Origin: Nemertoderma westbladi
Taxonomy: Eukaryota > Xenacoelomorpha > Nemertodermatida > Nemertodermatidae
Direction of reading: 5' to 3'
Assembly (NCBI GenBank): GCA_032718475.1
Contig: JAUCBJ010004878.1
Coordinates: 1-36,728 of the forward strand
Length of the DNA stretch: 36,728 nucleotides
The notes below the pieces were generated by a model. It was not told where the DNA came from. It searched no databases and worked only from the letters and a program-made list of their open reading frames with translations. Below, piece after piece: positions 11,401 to 21,231 of the stretch; the stretch's first letter is position 1; each line of letters opens with the position of its first letter. Made by a program: the position numbers and the translations under genes.

Positions 11401-12571
11401 ACGACTGGAGTATGTATGGAGTACGACTGGAGTATGTATGGAGTACGACTGGAGTACGTATGGAGTACGACTGGAGTATGTATGGAGTACGACTGGAGTA
11501 TGGTATGTATGGAGTACGACTGGAGTATGGTATGTATGGAGTACAACTGGAGCATGTATGGAGTACGACTGGAGTATGTATGGAGTACGACTGGAGTATG
11601 TATGGAGTACGACTGGAGTATGGTATGTATGGAGTACGACTGGAGTATGGTATGTATGGAGTACGACTGGAGTATGTATGGAGTACGTCTGGAGTATGTA
11701 TGGAGTACGACTGGAGTATGGTATGTATGGAGTACGACTGGAGTAAGTATGGAGTACGTCTGGAGTATGTATGGAGTACGACTGGAGTATGTATGGAGTA
11801 CGTCTGGAGTATGGTATGTATGGAGTACGACTGGAGTATGGTATGTATGGAGTACGACTGGAGTATGTATGGAGTACGACTGGAGTATGTATGGAGTACG
11901 ACTGGAGTATGTATGGAGTACGTCTGGAGTATGTATGGAGTATGTATGGAGTACGTCTGGAGTATGTAGGGAGTACGTCTGGAGTATGTATGGAGTACGA
12001 CTGGAGTATGGTATGTATGGAGTACGACTGGAGTATGTATGGAGTACGACTGGAGTATGTATGGAGTACGACTGGAGTACGTATGGAGTACGACTGGAGT
12101 ATGGTATGTATGGAGTACGACTGGAGTATGTATGGAGTACGACTGGAGTATGTATGGAGTACGACTGGAGTATGTATGGAGTACGACTGGAGTATGTATG
12201 GAGTACGACTGGAGTATGTATGGAGTACGACTGGAGTATGTATGGAGTACGACTGTAGTATGTATGGAGTACGACTGGAGTATGAATGGAGTACGACTGG
12301 AGTATGTATGGAGTACGACTGGAGTATGTATGGAGTACGACTGGAGTATGTATGAAGTACAACTGGAGTAGTGTGTATGGAGTAAGACTGGAGTACGTAT
12401 GGAGTACGACTGGAGTATGACTTGAGTATGTATGGAGTACGACTTGAGTATGTATGAAGTACGACTGGAGTATGTATGGAGTACGACTGTAGTATGACTT
12501 GAGTACGACTGGAGTATGTATGGATGGAGTACGACTGGAGTATGTATGGAGTACGACTGGAGTATGTATGG
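8431..12571. repeat. Higher-order block A of the minisatellite (4141 bp)
   Basis: Marker variants show that this block recurs as the next block. The agtactacttgag plus tattgag marker at 8431 recurs at 12572 (offset 4141). Markers after about 9062 recur at offset 4119, and markers after about 10800 at offset 3169. Block A carries two tandem copies of a ~950-972-bp segment (about 9827-10776 and 10777-11750; for example gtaagtatgg at 10771 and 11743) and one extra 22-bp unit between 8936 and 9062. Confidence 0.85.
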
Positions 12572-15500
12572 AGTACTACTTGAGTATGTATTGAGTACGA
12601 CTGGAGTATGTATGGAGTACGACTGGAGTATGTATGGAGTACGACTGGAGTATGTATGGAGTACGACTGGAGTATGTATGGAGTACCGACTAGAGTATGT
12701 ATGGAGTACGACTGGAGTATGTATGGAGTACGACTGGAGTATGTATGGAGTACGAATGGAGTATATATGGAGTACGACTGGAGTATGGTATGTATGGAGT
12801 ACGACTGGAGTATGTATGGAGTACGACTGGAGTATGTATGGAGTACGACTGGAGTATGGTATGTATGGAGTACGACTGGAGTATGTATGGAGTACGACTG
12901 GAGTATGTATGGAGTACGACTGGAGTATGTATGGAGTACCGACTATAGTATGTATGGAGTACGACTGGAGTATGTATGGAGTACGACTGGAGTATGTATG
13001 GAGTACGACTGGAGTATGTATGGAGTACGACTGGAGTATGTATGGAGTACGACTGGAGTATGTATGGAGTACGACTGCAGTATGTATGGAGTACGACTGG
13101 AGTATGTATGGAATACGACTGGAGTATGTATGGAGTACGACTGGAGTATGTATGGAGTACGACTGGAGTATGTATGGAGTACGAATGGAGTATGTATGGA
13201 GTACGAATGGAGTATGTATGGAGTACGAATGGAGTATATATGGAGTACGAATGGAGTATATATGGAGTACGACTGGAGTATGGTATGTATGGAGTACGAC
13301 TGGAGTACGACTGGAGTATGTATGGAGTACGACTGGAGTATGGTATGTATGGAGTACGACTGGAGTATGTATGGAGTACGACTGGAGTATGTATGGAGTA
13401 CGACTGGAGTATGTATGGAGTACCGACTATAGTATGTATGGAGTACGACTGGAGTATGTATGGAGTACGACTGGAGTATGTATGGAGTACGACTGGAGTA
13501 TGTATGGAGTACGACTGGAGTATGTATGGAGTACGACTGCAGTATGTATGGAGTACGACTGGAGTATGTATGGAGTACGACTGGAGTATGTATGGAGTAC
13601 GACTGCAGTATGTATGGAGTACGACTGGAGTATGTATGGAGTACGACTGGAGTATGTATGAAGTACGACTGGAGTATGTATGGAGTACGACTGGAGTATG
13701 TATGGAGTACGAATGGAGTATGTATGGAGTACGACTGGAGTATGTATGGAGTACTACTTGAGTATGTATGGAGTACGACTGGAGTATGTATGGAGTACGA
13801 CTGGAGTATGTATGGAGTACGAATGGAGTATATATGGAGTACGATTGGAGTATATGTATGGAATACGACTGGAGTATGTATTGAATGCGACTGGAGTATG
13901 TATGGAGTACTACTTGAGTATGTATTGAGTACGACTGGAGTATGTATGGAGTACGACTGGAGTATGTATGGAGTACGACTGGAGTATGTATGGAGTACGA
14001 ATGGAGTATATATGGAGTACGATTGGAGTATGGTATGTATGGAGTACGACTGGAGTATGTATGGAGTACGTCTGGAGTATGTATGGAGTACGACTGGAGT
14101 ATGGTATGTATGGAGTACGACTGGAGTACGTATGGAGTACGAATGGAGTATGTATGGAGTATTTATGGACTACGATTGGAGTATGGTATGTATGGAGTAC
14201 GACTGGAGTATGTATGGAGTACGTCTGGAGTATGTATGGAGTACGACTGGAGTATGTATGGAGTACGACTTGAGTATGTATCAGGTACGGCTGGAGTATG
14301 TATGGAGTGGAGTATGTATGGAGTACGACTGGAGTATGTATGGAGTACGACTGAGTATGTATGGAGTACGACTGGAGTACGTATGGAGTACGACTGAGTA
14401 TGTATGGAGTACGACTGGAGTATGTATGGAGTACTACTTGAGTATGTATGGAGTACTACTTGAGTATGTATGGAGTACGACTGGAGTATGTATGGAGTAC
14501 GACTGGAGTATGTATGGAGTACGACTGGAGTATGTATGGAGTACGACTGGAGTATGGTTTGTATGGAATACGACTGGAGTATGTATGGAGTACGACTGGA
14601 GTATGTATGGAGTACGACTGGAGTACGTATGGAGTACGACTGGAGTATGTATGGAGTACGACTGGAGTATGGTATGTATGGAGTACGACTGGAGTATGGT
14701 ATGTATGGAGTACAACTGGAGCATGTATGGAGTACGACTGGAGTATGTATGGAGTACGACTGGAGTATGTATGGAGTACGACTGGAGTATGGTATGTATG
14801 GAGTACGACTGGAGTATGGTATGTATGGAGTACGACTGGAGTATGTATGGAGTACGTCTGGAGTATGTATGGAGTACGACTGGAGTATGGTATGTATGGA
14901 GTACGACTGGAGTAAGTATGGAGTACGTCTGGAGTATGTATGGAGTACGACTGGAGTATGTATGGAGTACGTCTGGAGTATGGTATGTATGGAGTACGAC
15001 TGGAGTATGGTATGTATGGAGTACGACTGGAGTATGTATGGAGTACGACTGGAGTATGTATGGAGTACGACTGGAGTATGTATGGAGTACGTCTGGAGTA
15101 TGTATGGAGTATGTATGGAGTACGTCTGGAGTATGTAGGGAGTACGTCTGGAGTATGTATGGAGTACGACTGGAGTATGGTATGTATGGAGTACGACTGG
15201 AGTATGTATGGAGTACGACTGGAGTATGTATGGAGTACGACTGGAGTACGTATGGAGTACGACTGGAGTATGGTATGTATGGAGTACGACTGGAGTATGT
15301 ATGGAGTACGACTGGAGTATGTATGGAGTACGACTGGAGTATGTATGGAGTACGACTGGAGTATGTATGGAGTACGACTGGAGTATGTATGGAGTACGAC
15401 TGGAGTATGTATGGAGTACGACTGTAGTATGTATGGAGTACGACTGGAGTATGAATGGAGTACGACTGGAGTATGTATGGAGTACGACTGGAGTATGTAT

Positions 15501-15740
15501 GGAGTACGACTGGAGTATGTATGAAGTACAACTGGAGTAGTGTGTATGGAGTAAGACTGGAGTACGTATGGAGTACGACTGGAGTATGACTTGAGTATGT
15601 ATGGAGTACGACTTGAGTATGTATGAAGTACGACTGGAGTATGTATGGAGTACGACTGTAGTATGACTTGAGTACGACTGGAGTATGTATGGATGGAGTA
15701 CGACTGGAGTATGTATGGAGTACGACTGGAGTATGTATGG
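12572..15740. repeat. Higher-order block B of the minisatellite (3169 bp)
   Basis: Nearly identical to block A but with one copy of the ~950-bp segment and one unit fewer: 4141 - 950 - 22 = 3169. Only a few substitutions were seen by eye (for example ggaatacg at 13110 and gacttgag at 14269), so the duplication is recent. The start of a further repeat (agtactacttgag) follows at 15741. Confidence 0.85.
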
Positions 15741-16734
15741 AGTACTACTTGAGTATGTATGGAGTACGACTGGAGTATGTATGGAGTACGACTGGAGTAT
15801 GTATGGAGTACGACTGGAGTATGTATGGAGTACGACTGGAGTATGTATGGAGTACGACTGGAGTATGTATGGAGTACGACTGGAGTATGTATGGAGTACG
15901 ACTGGAGTATGTATGGAGTACGACTGGAGTATGTATGGAGTACGACTGGAGTATGTATGGAGTACTACTTGAGTATGTATGGAGTACGACTGGAGTATGT
16001 ATGGAGTACGACTGGAGTATGTATGGAGTACGACTGGAGTATGTATGGAGTACTACTTGAGTATGTATGGAGTACGACTGGAGTATGTATGGAGTACGAC
16101 TGGAGTATGTATGGAGTACGACTGGAGTATGTATTGAATGCGACTGGAGTATGTATGGAGTGCGACTGGAGTATATGTATGGAATACGACTGGAGTATGT
16201 ATGGAGTAAGACTGGAGTACGTATGGAGTACGACTGTAGTATGTATTGAATGCGACTGGAGTATGTATGGAGTGCGACTGGAGTATATGTATGGAATACG
16301 ACTGGAGTATGTATGGAGTACGACTGGAGTATGTATGGAGTACGACTGGAGTATGTATGGAGTACGACTGGAGTATGTATGGAGTACGACTGGAGTATGT
16401 ATGGAGTACGACTGTAGTATGTATTGAATGCGACTGGAGTATGTATGGAGTGCGACTGGAGTATATGTATGGAATACGACTGGAGTATGTATGGAGTACG
16501 ACTGGAGTATGTATGGAGTACTACTTGAGTATGTATTGAGTACGACTGGAGTACGTATGGAGTACGACTGGAGTATGTATGGAGTACGACTGGAGTATGT
16601 ATGGAGTACGACTGGAGTATGTATGGAGTACTACTTGAGTATGTATTGAGTACGACTGGAGTATGTATGGAATACGACTGGAGTATGTATGGAGTACGAT
16701 TGGAGTATGTATGGAGTACGACTGGGTGACTGGA

Positions 16735-17330
16735 CGACTTACGGGTGACTGACACACTTGCACCATTCTTGTTCATAATAGTGGTTGATTATGTTCTACG
16801 CATGTCATTAGATCATCTTAATAAAGATGGTATGATGGTAAGACAACACTCTGGCTTAATAAGTAGAAGAAATCCACCCAAGTACCATACTGATCTAGTC
16901 TTTAACGATGATTTATAGGAGTGATATCAGAAGAACTTGAAGAGCACAAATGCTCCTCTGTTCATTGGAGCAGGCTGCTTTTAGTGTTGATCAAGAAAAT
17001 CACAATTTTGACAGCCTTAAGGAAATGTTTGATAGTTGTATGAGCATATATGGATGGGATGGCTTGCCTGAGCATGTGGATGACTTCTGTTACCTGGGAT
17101 CGGATCATGGATCCGGATACGTAAAGGGAAGGCATGGGCAGCATTGAATAATCTAGCCAGGATTTGGAAGTTCTATAGAATAAAACGAAAACGGAACCTC
17201 AAGGTTCGGATATTTAGGGAAGCAGTATAAAGTATAACCAATATTCCTATATGGTAGAATGCTACGCCGGGTTCACTGTAATATGAAACCACTCATTCAC
17301 CCAAAACACCATTAATAAATTTGCAAATGT
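16735..17330 (+). pseudogene. Decayed non-LTR retrotransposon fragment (reverse transcriptase)
   Basis: From acacttgcacc (about 16751) the DNA matches the LINE at 34245 onward: TLAPFLF-IVVDYVLRMS immediately after the QGD motif of the RT palm. The match continues through the C-terminal part (tggtagcattgaat, aaggttcggatatttagg, gaatgctacgccgggttca), which corresponds to 34690-34720 and 36290-36425. Stops and frameshifts are frequent, and the N-terminal RT and endonuclease are absent. The fragment begins about 27 bp after the last minisatellite unit. Confidence 0.8.
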
Positions 17331-17489
17331 CATGGGTGACAGCATTTGTAATATAATATATATATATTATAGACAAAGTGTATAATTTCAATTAGAAAGG
17401 CCCTTAACAACAACTTAATAATGTAAATTGGAATAGGTAAATAATTTACGGGTTACCTAATTAATTTTATAATCCAAGAAGTTGATAGT
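17331..17489. other. AT-rich intron DNA, nothing recognised
   Basis: Between the LINE fragment and the hAT-like remnant. Only a short AT microsatellite (atatatatat near 17358). Confidence 0.3.
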
Positions 17490-18419
17490 TCAAACATGCT
17501 CACACCACACTTCCGAGCTACTGAACGTCCTTCCTTCTGAACTGTCTGCACTGTGGACAGTTCAAGTAACTTTGGATCCGCATGCTGTAGCTTGGACACA
17601 TCCAAGTTAACCACAGCATCAATTCGAACGTCAGTAAGTTTATCTGGCCACAGGCCGACATCACATTCAACAAGCAGGACTTTAGGTTCCGTCTCTGGCT
17701 GTCTGGATCTTGCTGCACATCTATGTCTCCCTCTTGGACCTCACAGTCCGAGTCCGTACCTGGTAAATAACTGGAGCCAGCATCACACCGTCGTCACTCT
17801 CTTCACTTATTGCTGCCCCTGCCACTAGTCCAAAGAAAGCTGTAAGTGGCTGTGTTCCTGCAATAGCCAGTGTCTCGTCTCATTACGTTTATCATGGCCA
17901 GACATTTGCTTTCGTTTCTTCTTGACGTCTTGGTCTGCTGATCGGTCTGCCATAGCTACAGTTGGCAAAACAGTACTGTATAGTGTATACATGTCAGCAT
18001 GTAGTTTACAGTAGCACTGAAAACGTACTACTGTAAGTTGTAATCACAGACTGGACATCAAACTGAAACTTTATAGCTTATACGTGTAGACCTACTCCTA
18101 CTAGTGAATAACTGAAACATTTATGTACTAAACACCACTGTATTTCTGTATACATGTAGTGTACTGTAGACCTACTACTGTAAGTTGTACTCACAGACTA
18201 AACCTCAAACTGAAACTTTATAGCTTATACTGTACGTTGTAGGCCTACTCCTACTCGTGAATAACTGAAACATTTATGTACTAAAACCACTGTCCTTTCC
18301 TGTAAGTTTTTCTGTTTATTTTTTTTTCATAATTTTTTGAGTGTTGAGAGGTGGAGGCCCCTCAGTGGTGGAGGCCCCTGTGCACGTGCACACTGTGCAC
18401 ATTGGGTAATCCGGCACTG
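17490..18419 (-). pseudogene. Decayed hAT-like DNA transposon, 5' part
   Basis: Read on the minus strand, the element starts with a terminal sequence CAGTGCCGGATTACCC at 18419. Subterminal repeats follow (ggggcctccacc, twice) and then a 5' region with a ~146-bp tandem duplication (17985-18290). A possible start codon at 17953 begins MADRSADQDVKKKRKQMSGH. After a frameshift come LTAFFGLVAGA and, in another frame, DVGLWPDKLTDV, which resemble the N-terminal region of ZMYM1/TTF-type hAT transposases. Several frameshifts and stops; the catalytic domain and the other terminus are missing. The family assignment rests on short motifs only. Confidence 0.45.
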
Positions 18420-18640
18420 GTGTGATGGGATCCTTGCGCCGCACGACAACAAGCTGCGTGGGAGAATAGGTTGAGCGCAAACTGGTCGAAGCCGTACAGC
18501 CTTACGATGGGCTGGGCGAGGCAGCGCGTCCAGTTCGCTATCATTCGCGGTAGGTCGCTTTGCCTCCGCCCGAGGATAACAAATCAAGTGGAGGATTGGT
18601 CTCGGGTAGGGAGACGAGGCTGGACTCCTAGGCATATAGG
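18420..18640. other. Unassigned GC-rich block
   Basis: Clearly more GC-rich than the surrounding AT-rich intron. Overlapping ORFs exist on both strands, but none has a recognised motif or consistent splice context. A 7-bp-arm hairpin (actccta...taggagt) lies at 18629-18648. It could be a piece of an old retroelement; I cannot identify it. Confidence 0.3.
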
Positions 18641-20125
18641 AGTGCTAATTACCTGTTGTAATACTAATACTGTCTTTTGTGCAAATAACAGTAAATCTGT
18701 CAGTCAGCTCTATCGAAATATTTTTAGTGCAATTATTTTAGATAATTTGATAATTTCGTCGGTCTAACTCTAAATATTATGTGACAATTTTATTGGCCTC
18801 CATAATTATGTGAAAAAATTTAAATTTTTGAAAATTAAAAAGTAATACATTAGTTAATAAATGAAATTATAAATAATCCGGAATCCCTATAATAAAATGT
18901 TGATATATACCTTTTTCATCACTGATACATATCTATCTATGAACTAGAATCGGAACAGCAACATATTATAAGACTACAATATTATGCAGAAATAAACGCT
19001 ATAAAATAAAACACACATTAAACATAATATTAACATATTATTATATTTAAAATTAATATTATAATACTAACACCTATTAAAATAAATACAAATACTTATA
19101 TATACAATTTCATTAAAATTTTGACCGAAAAGTGGAACTTGGTATTCTTCACATTGGCTTGAAGCGGCTCCATCTCATCTAACACACTATAGGCGCCACT
19201 TTTTATACGTAAAACAAGCAGCGTTATTTTACTTGGCTCTCTTGGGATACTTAATGACTTGGTTATTTTGGTGTTTTGTAGGTACTGACTGGGATATTAG
19301 TTGGTCCTTTAGGTTACGTTTTGTTGGTCAGACACAAACCTTAAGTAAAGCAGTAATTTAACCCTAACCCTAAGTCATGAGGCTCTAAACTAAAATATTA
19401 CTTGGAATTTTGCACTTATTGATTGCTATGGAGCATAACTTAGGGTTAGGGTTCTATTACTGCTTTAATTAGGGTTCGGGGCGCCACTCTTGTAACCTGC
19501 GAGGCCCACGAGAGCCGTGATTTAAGTGGCGCGATATCACCCGTGAAGATAATCAACAAGTTCGATATATATACATATATAGATATGCTCTATTAATATT
19601 GAATAGCTATGCAGCTCGTAGCTATTTGTCGTCATTTTTTTATCAAAAATACTAATATATATATAAAGCGTACAAGTAAAACAACTTGGAAGAATGTTCT
19701 TTCCATATTATAAAAAAGTTTAAAAAGGTTTCAAAGCAACAAACGAAAGTTGGTTATTAACTAATAACATTATCAGTCCAGCGGCCAGCCTATATAAGCA
19801 CAATACAAATATGCAATATTATAAAAAGACAAAATACTAAAAAAACAGAGAAATCAAAACTAGGCTAGAAATAAATTCAAATTACCCACCAGTGTACCAT
19901 GACTTGGGACATAAAGAGACCATTTTGTCCATAACTCCAATAATAAGCCTTAGATAACCCTCTGGGACTACTTTAACTAAAACATATTCCAGGCTGCCAG
20001 GACACTGTTTATAATTTTATATGTGTAAAAGGAAGGTAAGTCCCACGAGCGGGAATAAACATTCTCACACCAAAGGTGGACAATAGACATGTCAAAATGC
20101 AATGTAAAGTAATTATTTGTCGTAC
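18641..20125. other. SSR4 intron 2, distal part: AT-rich, with a TTAGGG-bearing inverted repeat
   Basis: No gene seen. At 19350-19374 and 19437-19467 an inverted repeat of about 28 bp pairs cagtaatttaaccctaaccc with gggttagggttctattactg, so two telomere-like double repeats face each other. Confidence 0.5.
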
Positions 20126-20244
20126 CTTGGGTTTATTAGAACAATCTAAAGTGAATTCAACAATATAGACCGTTTCTGTCGATAACAAAGTCTCAGGAGT
20201 AGTGTAGATATCTGAAGTTACTTTGGGTGAAACGCATTGCTCGC
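20126..20244 (-). CDS. SSR4: SSR4 exon 2: N-terminal lumenal domain
   Basis: Acceptor tatag|GCGAGC at 20245/20244 and donor CCCAAG|gtacg at 20126/20125. The 119 nt complete one split codon and encode 39 residues, beginning EQCVSPKVTSDIYTT and continuing LLSTETVYIVEF, then LDCSNKPK. The spacing and the ISTETVFIVE-like core match the N-terminal lumenal part of vertebrate SSR4. Two Cys (about residues 28 and 59 of the assembled protein) are where the family has its conserved cysteine pair, probably a lumenal disulfide. The exon ends in phase 0, matching exon 3. Confidence 0.93.
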
Positions 20245-20673
20245 CTATAAAGTTAATATATAAACCATATTAATTTAATCAGAAATTAAATCAAAATTGA
20301 AAATATTAGGCCTACTTATCTCGCTTGGATGGACTAGGCCTACTATTCGTTTTCCATTGTCAATTGTATTTTAAAATAACTCTAATAATTCTGTAATTGT
20401 TTCGAGTTGGTTCTTCCACTGGCACTGACAAACTGATTTCGCAAAGAATAGCAGTACTGCAGTACCGGTAGGCCTACAGTATAATCCTGTAATAATAATG
20501 TCATAATGCCAGCGCAGCTCTAGCAGTCCAGACAGCGGCGCCACCGCCACATACACATACAGACATAAAATATAGAAGAATACCAGATCTGTGTGTCAGT
20601 GTGTAGTGTAGAGCCAAAGCACGGTAATGAATTTAATACATAATCTATATCGATATACATAATCTTGAATTAC

Positions 20674-20735
20674 GTGTTAACTTTCGTTTATTGTTTTTTT
20701 CCCCTAACTCGCCTCTGTAACCTGTTCCTTTACTA
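20674..20735 (-). repeat. Dispersed AGCAGGTTACAGAGGCG family copy in SSR4 intron 1
   Basis: gttaactttcgtttattg, then cgcctctgtaacctgttcct: the reverse complement of the unit arrayed at 24570-25110 and seen singly at 22441-22508 and 26727-26806. Confidence 0.7.
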
Positions 20736-20963
20736 ACCTGCCTACAGCCACATGTCAATTATCAAATTATAATGTAAAATGCAGTGCAGGGGGTATCATT
20801 ATATATAATGCAGTGGTGCCCCAAAGCACAACGCGAGCTCCAAATAAACATATATTTTGGTACCTGAACGCTACCTACTGACCTAGGGTAAGACTGTACA
20901 GCTGTAAGACCTGAAGACTGTACAGCTGTATGTAGATAAAGATAACAGGATAACTAAACTAAC

Positions 20964-21036
20964 CGTGTGTTTGATGCGATACCAAAACTATCAGTAAGAA
21001 TGAAAGTTGAATAATAGAAATAATAGGTCCACCCAT
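20964..21036 (-). CDS. SSR4: SSR4 exon 1: start codon and signal peptide
   Basis: Read on the minus strand from ATG at 21036, this encodes 24 residues plus the first base of a split codon. It starts MGGPIISIIQL, has a hydrophobic core (SFLLIVLV) and ends SHQTH, a typical ER signal peptide. The donor is CACG|gttag, and the leftover G joins GC at the start of exon 2 to make Gly, giving ..THGEQC. In known TRAP-delta proteins the signal peptide ends a few residues before the first conserved Cys, as here. The exon was found by position, phase and signal-peptide character rather than by strong sequence conservation, so it is less certain than exons 2-4. The 5' UTR and promoter are not defined. An inverted-repeat transposon begins only about 196 bp upstream of the ATG. 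Confidence 0.75.
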
Positions 21037-21231
21037 TATTCTGTTATTAATCAGTGTTATTTTTAGAACTGGTCACTCGAAGTCAAAGGCGCACTATGGT
21101 TGAGAAACAGGAAATCGGATCACAGGAAACAGGAACACAGTTATCTGGCTATCCCAGTATCCAGCTGTCCAGGGCTAGGCTATGCTATACTGCTGTACTG
21201 GCAGACTGGATAGTGGAGGCGGAGGGTGACA

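Larger units (their letters stand above)
7890..16724. repeat. 8.8-kb minisatellite, 22-bp unit made of two related 11-mers
   Basis: About 400 head-to-tail copies of GGAGTACGACT followed by GGAGTATGTAT. The halves agree at 8 of 11 positions, so the unit is a fossil dimer. Recurrent variants: a 27-bp form with GGTAT inserted (ggagtatggtatgtat); ggagtacgaatggagtatat; a 23-bp form with taccgactagag; agtactacttgag; and tacgtctgg. The unit has strong strand bias (8 G, 2 C). The consensus contains no stop codon in any of six frames, which explains the many long ORFs here (up to 655 codons). None looks like a gene, because the 22-bp period is not a multiple of three and length variants switch frame. 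The array lies wholly inside SSR4 intron 2, just after the IMPDH 3' end. Confidence 0.97.
3932..21036 (-). other. SSR4: SSR4 gene span (coding exons 1-4; last exon off the left edge)
   Basis: Hand-assembled split gene for the delta subunit of the translocon-associated protein (TRAP) complex of the ER membrane, which assists Sec61-dependent import of secretory proteins. The four exons join in frame with GT-AG boundaries: 73, 119, 102 and 126 nt. Intron 1 is phase 1 and introns 2-4 are phase 0. They give about 140 residues; family members are about 170. The missing ~30 residues should be the single transmembrane anchor and short cytosolic tail. I searched the left 3.9 kb on the minus strand for the expected Pro-Trp-containing anchor exon and found none, so it probably lies beyond position 1. 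Introns are 719 nt (20245-20963), about 15.5 kb (4591-20125) and 431 nt (4058-4488). Intron 2 contains the antisense IMPDH gene, the minisatellite, a LINE fragment and a hAT-like remnant. Confidence 0.9.

Noticed and set aside
7895-16776. Dozens of long ORFs (up to 655 codons) as genes for a Tyr/Trp-rich repetitive protein
   Set aside because: They come automatically from a 22-bp satellite unit lacking stop codons in all six frames. Units with +1 or +5 length changes shift the frame, and both strands are equally open.
18327-18767. Overlapping ORFs spanning the hAT terminus and the GC-rich block
   Set aside because: They cross the transposon boundary, have no family resemblance and no consistent splice sites.
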